Part shown: positions 54,938-64,000 of the stretch, one piece after another
Layout: the number at the start of each line of letters is the position of its first letter
Numbering within the stretch: the stretch's first letter is position 1
Assembly (NCBI RefSeq): GCF_023898315.1
Contig: NC_064614.1
Span: forward strand, 378,447,348 to 378,511,347
DNA length: 64,000 nt
DNA from: Schistocerca nitens
Taxonomy: Eukaryota; Arthropoda; Insecta; Orthoptera; Acrididae
Reading direction: 5' to 3'
Translations under genes and position numbers: made by a program
The notes under the pieces: model-generated
The model's database searches: none
Told to the model about the DNA's origin: nothing
Seen by the model: only the letters and a program-made list of their open reading frames with translations

Positions 54938-57900
54938 TTGCCCCTACGCCATTTTAGATTGTAATTGGTGAGCGGTTGGCTCACTTAGGAGCAAGGTAGT
55001 GAGTCAATCGCCCAAGAACAATCTTAAAAACTGACTCCACATGCCGCACTCTATAAAAAAAATCACTGCAACTGAAAAATGCAGCTCATAGAGGGAGGAT
55101 TATTTATGATGTAGCCAACTTCACCTTCTTAATATGGAACACTAACACTCACATCACACATCCATACCCAGGGAGCCCCTTCCAAACACCGATTCACACA
55201 GACATTCACGCTCTAAATATGGCCCGGGCATGTGAGCCAAATATGGAGCAGTTTATTCTTTACAATCAGAGTTGGAGTGCTCCGCAATTAAATGCCCAAG
55301 ATTTGACAACAATTTGAATCATGAAACTAACCTGAACTCACTCACACATGATAATATTTAAGTTAACAATCTCTTTGTGAGCTTTCAGAATCTAGTTACA
55401 ACCTCCGATTCATTCTGTCTCCCTGCAGCAAGAATAACCTTTACAAAATGTTCCCTGAACTGATGGTCCATTCACAATGACAGTGGTGGTATCTGCTTCA
55501 GTTTATGGGGACTTCAGGCACACTGTTTGCATACACACAACAATAAATACAAAATACAAAAAAAACATGGTGTGGAGAACAATACAGTAATTTGTAATAA
55601 GAATTACAGTGTAAAACACAAACACATACAAGGTATAACATACATTACAAAAACAACACTCGAGAAAGAAATTTAAGAAAAAAAACAAGGTTCATGGGGC
55701 ATCAAGTTGTGCGTGCACATTGCACAAAGTTCACGACTGTGCTGAGAATGAGGCACTAAATCACATTGTTAGAAATATTCGAAGCACTTCACAAATTCGA
55801 CAGTACTGACATCTCATAGGGCTAAACGTCAGGTGTTGTTGCTACGTTGTTGCAACGGCAATAGGGTAGGAAGACACAGTGATAGGCTCTCCTCACGTCG
55901 ATTAATTGTCTCTGAGGTCTATTTGTTGGGATACATCACTAGTCTTGGTCTCTTCTCTTGCTGGACAGTACTTTACGTTTCCCAATATTGCAGTTCGACG
56001 AGGGATGATGGTACGTGGAGTGACTCCACAAGTGTGTGAGGTCATCCATACAGGATCGAACTAGGAGTGACGATTGCTAAAACTGCTCTCTAAAAGAGAG
56101 GAGAAGTTAGAAATGAGACCATACATTTGTTAGTGTGGCACGATACTGCTTTGTGTATGCAGATCGGCCAATGCTAGTGAGTTGTAAAAACCCAAACAGG
56201 TGAGTATATAACGTCCCTTTCTGTCCTGAGGCACATGGGGTGCAGGTTCTGACACGATATGTGATCTTCTTCGTGTACTCACGACAACGTGGTCTGCCGC
56301 AGGGAATCCCTCCAAACGGCTGCCGCGTCTGGAGAGGTAGCAGGCTGTCGCGTGTGGTTCGCATGTCAGTGTCAACGGCCAGCCTCACTTTCGCTTGTGG
56401 CCCGGCGAGGACCCCGCGTAATCCCTCAGGTACACGGCCCGGTGACTGTCAGCTTGCAGGACCGGACGCTCGCCCTCTAGCAGGTAGCCGAAGACCTCTT
56501 GTTTTTGCGCTGGCTGGCCTCTGTATTGCCACGATACCCGTCATCTGCACAGTTCTGACAAAAATCTTAAGCCTAACTTTTTCCCATGACCTTCTATGTT
56601 ATAATAAATTTACATAATGACACATTGATGGTCTGTCATTTCAGACACTCTTATTTTACTTTTATAGTTATTTATCTGTAGCTATCATTATAACATCTAA
56701 TCTAGACATGGAAATAATTTATTTTGATATATGTGTAGAGACCGATCTCAGTATTGTACATGGTGTGTGATAACTGATGCTATGTAACGGATGAACAACT
56801 AAATGTGCGGGCCCGCACCAATATTACTATTACTTATATAGATCGACAGTAGACATGCTCAAGAATTAACTACCATATGCCAACAATCTACATCCTATGT
56901 CTTCGGAATAAATTATGTTATTATGCAGGCTGAAGTTTTACTGTGCTATAAGGAACATTCAACTATGCTACTTTCGCTCGCCCGTCGTCCCTCCATCTCG
57001 GGTCTGTGGTTTGGTGACCTGAAAAAAAGCATCTCAACAGGCGCGCGCCACGCTTGTGGTAGAAAACCCCCACAATAATAATCTAGTTATTGTTAAATCC
57101 TACAGTTTAACTTATCCTAGTATATCGTACTTTCCCTTTTATTTATTTATTTTATTTATTTATTTATTTTTGTTTACCTTATACAATACTCTTACATAAT
57201 TCCTGTTACGCTGAGATGTCTCGCTGCTCGCCGCTATTGACGACAGTGATGTGCGCGCCGTACGACATGGCCTCCGAGTTCTCACTACGCCTCACTGAAA
57301 CTCCAGAGACTGGGTTAGCCATGGCTATACACGACAATAAATTTATAGTTGCAACTTCTTTTTTTTTATGTTATGCAGTCTTCGCGATCAAAGCACACCT
57401 TTCCAGAGGCAATGTAATATGACCAAGCCAGGACTGGTTCCTGTTGCGGATTGAGTCGCCCAACACACGCCAGCTACAGAGTATGTCACGAATCTCCAAG
57501 TATAATTCCTTGGTTATTCATCTGTGACAGTCACGAGCAGCACGCTAAATCCCCAACCTGCACATTGGCATGGTAGGCTTTATGCCAGCATTTCTATCGT
57601 CAAGGGCACCATTGGCGTCAAACGCTCACAGGTTCACCCCGACTTGCAAGAGAACGATGCTGGCGCATCACTGTAAAAACTATACTGCCCATGTTCATCC
57701 TCGAAATCACGCAATATACCACAATCTTGCAGCGCACTGACGCGTGCCTGCAAGCATTGGTATGAACGTCTCACGAACTGGTTGTGGCCGCTATGGAGCG
57801 TATCACGACTTCTCAGAACGCTTCTAAGAGCACGTTCTTGTATGCGTCCGTTTGTGCGACATCTCGTCACTCATCTTTGTCCCTTAACATGGACACCAGA

Positions 57901-58176
57901 TAGAAAACAACAAAAACATTGCTCATGGAAAGGTAGTGTCTCTTATCGCAACGACAGAGGAGATCCCGAACATAGACAAAAAAAAGTTAACAGCAGAAAA
58001 TTCTTATGCGAGAAAACGCAGCGTGTTAATACTTTAACAATCTTAATCTACTAATGCAACGATTATTGTTCCCCGAAGAAAGGTTCATATATTTGCCTAT
58101 TCTACTATGTACACCACTTAAACTACTATTATTCCACGAACATCTTTGTGTGAGAGATGTGGTGGAGTCCTATGGA
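54938..58176 (-). other. 3' non-coding internal region of the LTR element
   Basis: About 3.2 kb where pol would normally lie. I found no RT palm (such as YxDD), no protease DTG/DSG and no integrase motif, and only short frames that resemble nothing. It includes a T/A-rich (TTTA)n-like run at 57138-57172 and a polypurine-type stretch on the minus strand (GTAGGGGCAA) directly before the 3' LTR at 54947-54938. Confidence 0.7.
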
Positions 58177-60396
58177 CTAGCGCCAATCCCTTGTCAGACT
58201 CCCCCTCCTCTCACGTGCCTTAGGATTTGCAGGTCTAATTTCAATCTCCTGGTTCTCCTGTGGTCCTTGATTTCGCTCTCTCCAGTTACGGTCGCTTCGC
58301 CGTTCGTTATTCCTCATGTCCCAGATACCTTGTCTAGATTGACCCTGTTCCCTGACGTTCTGGTTTCCATAATCTTGAATTGCGTAACCTTGATTTCCGT
58401 AACCCTGGTTTCCTAACTGACGAGCGCGATTATGCGATCTGTTGTCGTCTGCCCTTGCTGGCCCGTGGTATTTGTTATTTTGCGCCTTCTTCCTGTCCTT
58501 TGCGTCTTGTTTATCGAAGACTACTTCGAGTTCGCGCAATAGACTCTTGAATGCTTCGATGTCAGATCCACACTTGCCGACAAGTATCTGTTGATACCTA
58601 ACAGGCAATTTGGAAAAACAAAATTTGATGATTTCTCCCTTGCTATATGGACTATCTAAAAACTGATTCTTCTTGAGTAAATCATAAAAAAATTTGGTTG
58701 CGCTCTTATGCCCGGACACTTCCAGTTCAGGACAAAATATTATTTCGTCTTTAATCCTGTCTTGCGTTTCCTTTGACCAGTAGATCCCCAGGAACGCATC
58801 AACAAATTCCTGATAAGTCTGACACGTCGCTGCCACACCCCGCATCTTTTCCGCGGCTTGGCCTTCGATGTGTCCACACATGAATTCTAATTTTGCCAGG
58901 GTTGGCCATGATGACGGTAATGAATTTGAAAACCGCATCACCCAGCTCTTGGGATGCATCGACCCTCCATTATCTCTGAACTTTTGGAATTTTAGTATCG
59001 ACAGGAAGTGATTGTGATCAAAATCCTGTCCGATCCTCGCACTGGTGTTGTCACTCGTTTCCGATACTTGCACGTCTGCTGAGTGTCCTGATCTATCTTG
59101 CTGATAACTGTGATGTGCTACCTCCGTATCACAGTGGCAGTGGCACTCAGAATTCACTCTCCTAAGTGGGCTACAATTATTGGAGCTATTACTAGGTGTT
59201 TCTGCGTGTGCATTGTTAGTTCCGCACTCTGTCACTGGTCTAGAGCACGGCGGGCTTTTCCTCGGAGACACAATTCTGTGTACTCCATCATTGGTATCCG
59301 AACGCGCAGTGCTCGTGTGCCCGTTTCGCTCTAGTTTTGCTATCCGACTCTCTACTTCTTTCATTCGTTTCGTGATGTTCGTAACCGCAATATTACCTTG
59401 GGTTTTTAAGAGCGCTAGGGATTTTGAGTGGGCTTGTGTCGCACGTCGCAAGCGACCTGCGAGTTGAGAAGTTACTTTTGCGATTTTCATTGCCCCTGTT
59501 GCTGCCGTTCTGGCTAGGCCTGCTACTTTTTGTGCTACCATTGACATTTGTTTTGCTTCTCCACATTCTTTCATTATTGTTAGTAATTCCCCACGAATTT
59601 CCCCTATATGGGAAATTATTGCCTCAGTGTCCTTCTTACGCTGTTCGTCAGCTTCTTCCTTCTCCTTCTAACGTTGTTTCTCCTCTTCTTCCTTCTCCCT
59701 CTTACGCTGTTCGTCAGCTTCTTCCTTCTCCTTCTTACGTTGGTTCTCCTCTTCTTCCTTCTCCCTCTTACGCTGTTCGTCAGCTTCTTCCTTCTCCTTC
59801 TTACGTTGTTTCTCCTCTTCTTCCTTCTCCCTCTTACGCTGTTCGTCAGCTTCTTCCTTCTCCTTCTTACGTTGGTTCTCCTCTTCTTCCTTCTCCCTCT
59901 TACGCTGTTCGTCAGCTTCTTCCTTCTCCTTCTTACGTTGTTTCTCCTCTTCTTCCTTCTCCTTCTTACGCTGTTCGTCAGCTTCTTCTTTCATTGATCG
60001 TAGGAAGCTCAGTATTGGGTTTACGTCATCTTTTTGATCCTCTTCAAACGTGGGAGATGTAACTCTGGACACCTGGGCGCTAGAGCTCTGACGTGGCCGA
60101 GCTAGACCCTGTCTGCTCTCGTTCGTTTGATTATAAACTTCTGCTACCGTCTCGACCTGTGTGCCTGTCTCTGTTTCATCCTCTACTTCACTATCATAAT
60201 CACGGCCGCAACGCTGCTCTGAGATCGCGTCCAAATCACCGTCCTCATCAATGCCCCTGGCGTCCTGTCCTGCTAAAAATGTGCCCATCTCATCTCCGAA
60301 CCTATTCCCGTCAGTAAACTCCCCCTTATCCATTATGCTATCCTCTTTTGTTTTAGCTTCGCTCGATAATAGTCGTGCCTTACTTCTCGTTATCAT
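58177..60396 (-). CDS. gag-like protein of the LTR element, with one in-frame stop
   Basis: A single reading frame of 740 codons from ATG at 60396 to the stop at 58177, interrupted at codon 243 (59670-59668) by TAG. Residues 1-140 are acidic and low-complexity. About residues 140-275 hold a 22-residue coiled-coil array rich in Glu, Lys, Gln and Arg. A region with AGLARTAATGAMKIAK and TKRMKEVESRIAKLERNGH follows. About 470-640 resembles a retrotransposon capsid (FQKFRDNGGSMHPKSWVMRF, FVDAFLGIYWSKETQDRI, FCFSKLPVRYQQILVG). The tail is Arg/Gly/Asn/Gln-rich with NQGYGNQGY repeats and has no CCHC zinc knuckle. The protein probably packages element RNA. Confidence 0.8.
59635..59993 (-). repeat. 66-bp coding minisatellite in gag
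   Basis: About five 66-bp units (22 codons, pattern EEADEQRK-KEKEEEE-QRKKEK). Alternating Lys and Asn at one position (EEEKQ versus EEENQ) suggests that a 132-bp double unit was duplicated. The TAG stop at 59668-59670 lies in the last unit, where the other units read AAG (Lys). Confidence 0.95.
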
Positions 60397-60776
60397 TCAT
60401 GAAAAACAAATTTATCTAAAATGCACAATAAAATTAATCTACTCCATATATTTTTACACATAAACATAAAATTTCAACAACGCCGCTCCAACGCTGTAAT
60501 TATACGCACGATTTGTTCTGGTACAGAAACCGCACACAAACCCAACAAAGTGTGAAGTAGTACGGACACCACATCAAAGAAACATATAAAACAATGAACA
60601 AACAAACAAATATATACGCTGAAAACAAAAACAGTAAACATGCGCCGCTACTTAAAAAACTAAACGCGGAACTACCAGAAAAAACTTGGGTATTAATCAA
60701 TAAAAAAATAAGCAAAAAAAATTCTGAGTGTCCCTACTAATATTACTGCTTGCTTATCAGAAGATTCGCAGGAAAG

Positions 60777-60794
60777 ATCCTGGCAGGGTCGCCA
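60777..60794 (-). promoter_or_regulatory. Primer-binding site of the LTR element
   Basis: On the minus strand TGGCGACCCTGCCAGGAT begins 5 bases after the 5' LTR. The TGG start pairs with the CCA end of a tRNA primer. The sequence resembles arginine-tRNA-type primer sites of insect Gypsy elements, but the tRNA is not certain. Confidence 0.75.
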
Positions 60795-60799
60795 TTTTA

Positions 60800-62092
60800 T
60801 GCGAGGTGCCGGGGCTAGCAGTGTATTTAACACTAAATTCTAGCATCTACATATGTAAATGATGCTCTAAGCCCCCCCTTTTCTAACTCCGACTTTTGCT
60901 GTTGCACAAGGATTAAAAAAATATACGCAAACTGACTGTAATCAACCCTGCAAGTGGAGTAGAAAAGAGTTTGGCACCTGCAATAATTTAATTTGATAAA
61001 TAAATAAAGGAAGGTTTCATAAACATAGTGAGAAATGATGGGTTGCTCTACCGATTAACATAATGAAAGTTCTGTCCAAAATAACAATATGATTTATTAA
61101 GACTAAACACAAAATAATAAACAAAATCACATGAATTCTAATTTGTAATACATGAAATTGACTCAAATTGGACACACATACAAACACTGTAAAGGTGAAG
61201 TTGTCCCTAAACTAGATCGTGAGGTTGAAGACGAAGTGGTATGTGGAGCCAATTCCTTGCCACTCAAATCTCAAGAGAGACACACAGCTAACCCAACAGT
61301 AATTGCTGCTACTCAAGACAGAACAAAGTTAGAAAAAGACGAACAGGCGCGCTCTGCTGAGCTCTGATTATCACCTAGGAAAATCCCTATCTGCCGGTGC
61401 TGCGGACATACATTACCAAACTGTCTTCTTAACTGCCCGAAACACGATCTGGCGTCCCGCAGGCGAGGGCTGGTTGCTTCGACGTCCTCGACCGAAAGGC
61501 GACTGCCGACTCCCCACAAGAGCACCCGTACAGGCCGAACACATAACATTCCCGCCCCCACGACAGTGGCCGTGGTTAAACGTTCCAATCAGCAACTCGA
61601 AAACCGGCGGAAATTCCACTCCATTGCCGGAGCACTACCATTCCACCAATGGAGATTCTTGGCGCCAATTTCTGTGCTGATTTTGCTACGTCACGGCGCT
61701 GTGCCCTGAGCAAACCAATCACCGTTACTATTTTGCAGAAAGTGCGGGAATTTTCCCGCCACAACTGCCAGGGTACACAAGTCATTCCCACGCCTCGCTG
61801 GTAGCCCGCCAGAAAGTGTTTTCGCTAAGTTTCTCCGAAGTAACGGAACCTCTAGCCCAGCCGCTACTTCACACCCCAGCGGGCGTGTCTCTTGACAATG
61901 TCGGCGTCTGCAAAGCATTCACTCGACTGCCTCACACACGTCGGCTTAACCCGCCTGTCACCGGACCACCCGGGTGACGAGAGACGCTGTGTGGGAAGTC
62001 TGCGTGTGAAGGAATAGCAACTTCCCACCGCATGCAATTAGAGAGGAGAATCGTAAGATAGAAATATGAGAGGGGGCTCATGCCACCTCTCA
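60800..62092 (-). repeat. 5' LTR of the gag-only element
   Basis: 1293 bp. Differences from the other LTR seen by eye include C for T near 60844, T for C near 61990 and 62000, T for C near 62060 and C for T near 62083. As the 5' LTR it should hold the promoter that drives minus-strand transcription toward gag. Confidence 0.95.
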
Positions 62093-62501
62093 AAACGACA
62101 GAGAGGCTCCGTCCCTGCCGCAGCCACAGTGGTCCACAACCCCACGACGACTACCGTAGTCCATTTCACCCCTCCGCCGCCCAACGCCGAACCCAGGGTT
62201 ATTGTGCGGTTCGGTCCCCGGTGGACCCCCCAGGGAATGCCTCACACCAGACGAGTGTAACCCCTGTGTTTACGTGCTAGATTAATGGTGGTGTATGCGT
62301 ACGTGGAGAATTTGTTTGCGCAGTAATCGCCAACATAGTGTAACTGAGGCGGAATAAGGGGAACCAGCCCGCATTCGCCGAGGCAGATGGAAAACCGCCT
62401 AAAAACCATCCACAGACTGGCCGGTTTACCGGACCTCGACACAAATCCGCCGGGCGGATTCGTGCCAGGGACCAGGCGCTCCTTCCCGCCCGGAAATCCG
62501 G

Positions 62502-63736
62502 GCTCCAGTACCATGGAAGTCATTCCCTCATGTCTCAATAGATGACCCATCATCCCGTACCGTCTCCTTGTCAGTGTTTTCCTCATATGCTTTTCCTCTC
62601 AGATTCTCCGCAACACCTCCTCATTCCTTACCTTAACAGTCCACCTAATTTTCAAAATTCGTCTTTAGCGCCACATGTCAAATGCTTCGATTATCTTCTG
62701 TTCCGGCATTCCCTCAGTCCATGTTTCACTACCATACAATGCTGTGCTCCAGGCGTCCATTCTCAGAAACGTCTTCCTCAAATTAAGGCCTATGTTCGAT
62801 ACTCGTAGACGTTATTTGGCCAGGAATGACCTATTTGCAGGTGCTAGTCTACTGTTGATGTCCGTCCGTCGTTAGTTCTTCTGCTGCGTAGGAAACAGAA
62901 TCCCTTAACTTCATCTACTTCGTGACTATCAATTCTGAGGTTAAGTTTCTCGCTTTTCTCATTTCTGCTACTTCTCATTACTTTCGTCTTTCTTCGATTT
63001 ACTCTTAACACCTATTCTGCGCTAATTAGACTGTTCACTCCATTCAGCAGATCATGTGATTCTTCTTCACTTTCACTCAGGATAGCAATGTCATCAGCGA
63101 ATCATATCACCTTGAATTATAGTCCCACTCCTGAACCTTTCTTTTGTTTCCACCCTTGCATCTTCGATGTACAGATTCAATAGTAGGGAAGAAAGACTAC
63201 ATTCGTGTCTTCCCCTTTTAATTTGAGCACTTCGTTCTTGGTCGTCTACTCTTAATATTCCCTCTCGGGTCTTGTATATATTGTAAATTACCCGTCTCTC
63301 TCTATATCTTACCCATATTTTCCTCAGAATTTCGAAGTTCTTTCACCATTTTTACACTGTCAAACGCCTTTTCCAGGTCCATAAATCCTATGAACGCGTC
63401 TTGATTTTTCTTTAGTCTTGTTTCCGTTATCAACCGCAACGTCAGAATTGCCTCTCTGGTGGCTTTATCTTTCCTAAAGCCAAACTGATCGTCATCTAAT
63501 ACATCCTCAATTTTCTTTTCCATTCTTCCGCGTATTATCCTCGTCAGCATCTTGGATGCATGAGCTGTTAAGCTGATTGTGCAATAATTCTCAAACTTAT
63601 CAGCTCTTGCAGTGTTCAGAATTGTGTGGATGATATTTTACCGAAGTCAGATGGTATGTCGCCAGACTTATGCATTTTACACACCAACGTGAATAGTCGT
63701 TTTGTTGCCACTTCACCCAATGATTTTAGAAGTTCT
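62502..63736 (-). pseudogene. RTE-like retrotransposon RT and C-terminal region (right part of a split copy)
   Basis: Minus strand, from right to left: fingers-proximal sequence, then 63550-63302 with EDVLDDDQFGFRKDKATREA, ILTLRLITETRLKK and FMDLEKAFDSVK (block A). A block around 63220-63100 in shifted frames includes FADDIAI (near 63105-63080), a C-terminal region lies near 62700, and the RRRYGMMGHLLRHEGMTSMV segment near 62560. Multiple shifts make it dead. It continues to the left beyond the inserted retroposon (53400-53608) and is interrupted on the right by a SINE. Confidence 0.85.
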
Positions 63737-63747
63737 GATGGAATGTT

Positions 63748-63928
63748 TTTCCCCACGCCCGGGTTCCCGGGTTCGATTCCCGGCGGGGTCAGGGAATTTC
63801 TCTGCCTCGTGATGACTGGGTGTTGTGTGATGTCCTTAGGTTAGTTAGGTTTAAGTAGTTCTAAGTTCTAGGGGACTGATGACCATAGGTGTTAAGTCCC
63901 ATAGTGCTCAGAGCCATTTGAACCATTT
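63748..63928 (+). mobile_element. 5'-truncated SINE with tRNA-Gly-like head
   Basis: Begins at the anticodon-arm level (CCCACGCCCGGGTTCCCGGG), has B box GGGTTCGATTCCCGG and the common body to GAGCCATTTGAACCATTT. Flanks GATGGAATGTT at 63737-63747 and 63929-63939 are an 11-bp target duplication in the RTE-like copy. Confidence 0.95.
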
Positions 63929-63945
63929 GATGGAATGTTATTTAT

Positions 63946-64000
63946 CAAAATGTGTATGAATTTCTAGGGGACCAAACTGCTGAGGTCATCGGTCCCAAGA
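63946..64000 (-). mobile_element. SINE of the third-head family, cut by the window end
   Basis: TGTGTATGAATTTCTAGGGG, ACCAAACTGCTGAGGTCATC and GGTCCCAAGA match the tail and body end of the SINE at 33584-33772. The head lies beyond the window. Confidence 0.85.

Larger units (their letters stand above)
53645..62092 (-). mobile_element. Complete LTR retrotransposon, gag-only
   Basis: 8448 bp. The two LTRs (53645-54937 and 60800-62092) are each 1293 bp, begin TGCGAGGTGCC and end CCACCTCTCA. They show only about five differences by eye, so the insertion is recent. AAAC at 53641-53644 and 62093-62096 is the target duplication. The primer-binding site and gag gene place the 5' end on the right. The only coding region seen is gag (60396-58177). 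The remaining 3.2 kb, 58176-54938, has no recognisable protease, RT, RNase H or integrase on either strand. A Gypsy-like relationship is inferred from the 4-bp duplication and gag style. Confidence 0.93.
53609..62501 (-). mobile_element. Retroposon X, split by an LTR retrotransposon
   Basis: A roughly 440-bp repeat whose two parts are 53609-53644 and 62093-62501, flanked by GCTCCAGTACCAT at 53596-53608 and 62502-62514. The right part includes GGCTCCGTCCCTGCCGCAGC, GGTCCACAACCCCACGACGA, AGACTGGCCGGTTTACCGGA and CCGCCCGGAAATCCGGG. The left part, TGTATTGTACTGTATGTCAA, would be its 3' tail if it lies on the minus strand. I recognise the sequence as a common repeat of this group but cannot name it. 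It has no coding capacity. Confidence 0.8.

Noticed and set aside
59424..60062. Long plus-strand frames rich in LPSPSYAV or Leu/Phe repeats
   Set aside because: They are the antisense reading of the gag coiled-coil minisatellite and have no independent signal.
1..64000. CRISPR arrays, operons, ribosome binding sites, phage or plasmid features
   Set aside because: Composition and content are eukaryotic; no regular spacer array or bacterial gene order is present.

Overview
The window reads as intergenic or intronic DNA from a very large, repeat-rich insect genome. No host protein gene could be supported. The organism is most likely an orthopteran, probably an acridid grasshopper or locust such as Schistocerca. 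That call rests on repeat families I recognise from memory (a class-II-tRNA-headed SINE present in many copies, an abundant RTE-like retrotransposon, and several Tc1/mariner families), not on a database search. Nearly every recognisable coding stretch belongs to a transposable element, and most are broken by stops, frameshifts, deletions or later insertions.

Layout. 0.6-3.1 kb: broken Tc1-like transposase, an inverted-repeat (foldback) element and a Jockey-like reverse transcriptase (RT) fragment. 4.1-7.8 kb: RTE-like 3' end with a SINE inside it, then two mariner fossils. 8.3-11.8 kb: dispersed repeats, SINEs and a GC-rich island. 11.9-13.3 kb: a complete-length mariner carrying a SINE with a clean 12-bp target duplication. 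14.9-18.4 kb: a non-LTR endonuclease fragment abutting an RTE-like RT, then a Tc1-like element. 22.6-26.2 kb: degenerate Gypsy integrase split by a 2.14-kb DNA transposon that still has an intact 351-residue transposase and about 295-bp inverted termini. 28.6-29.8 kb: another long-TIR transposon nested in a tRNA-headed repeat. 30-41.4 kb: two CR1-like retrotransposons, a mariner split by a SINE, and a Tc1-like element split by an RTE-like element whose RT core is deleted. 41.8-43.6 kb: nested SINEs, a foldback element and a truncated RTE-like tail. 45.8-53.4 kb: three more Tc1-like elements, a long-TIR MITE-like element, satellite-like repeats and a GC-rich island. 53.4-64 kb: an RTE-like copy containing a small retroposon, which contains a complete young LTR retrotransposon (53645-62092).

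The most notable objects are: (1) the 8.45-kb LTR retrotransposon with two 1293-bp, almost identical LTRs, a 4-bp AAAC target duplication, a gag-like gene with a coiled-coil repeat array and no recognisable pol; (2) the long-TIR DD41D-type transposon with an open transposase; (3) inverted pairs of tRNA-like sequences whose Pol III-like boxes point outward; (4) one SINE body family attached to at least three different tRNA-like heads. The elements do not form a pathway. The window records successive insertions, and the nesting order gives relative ages.
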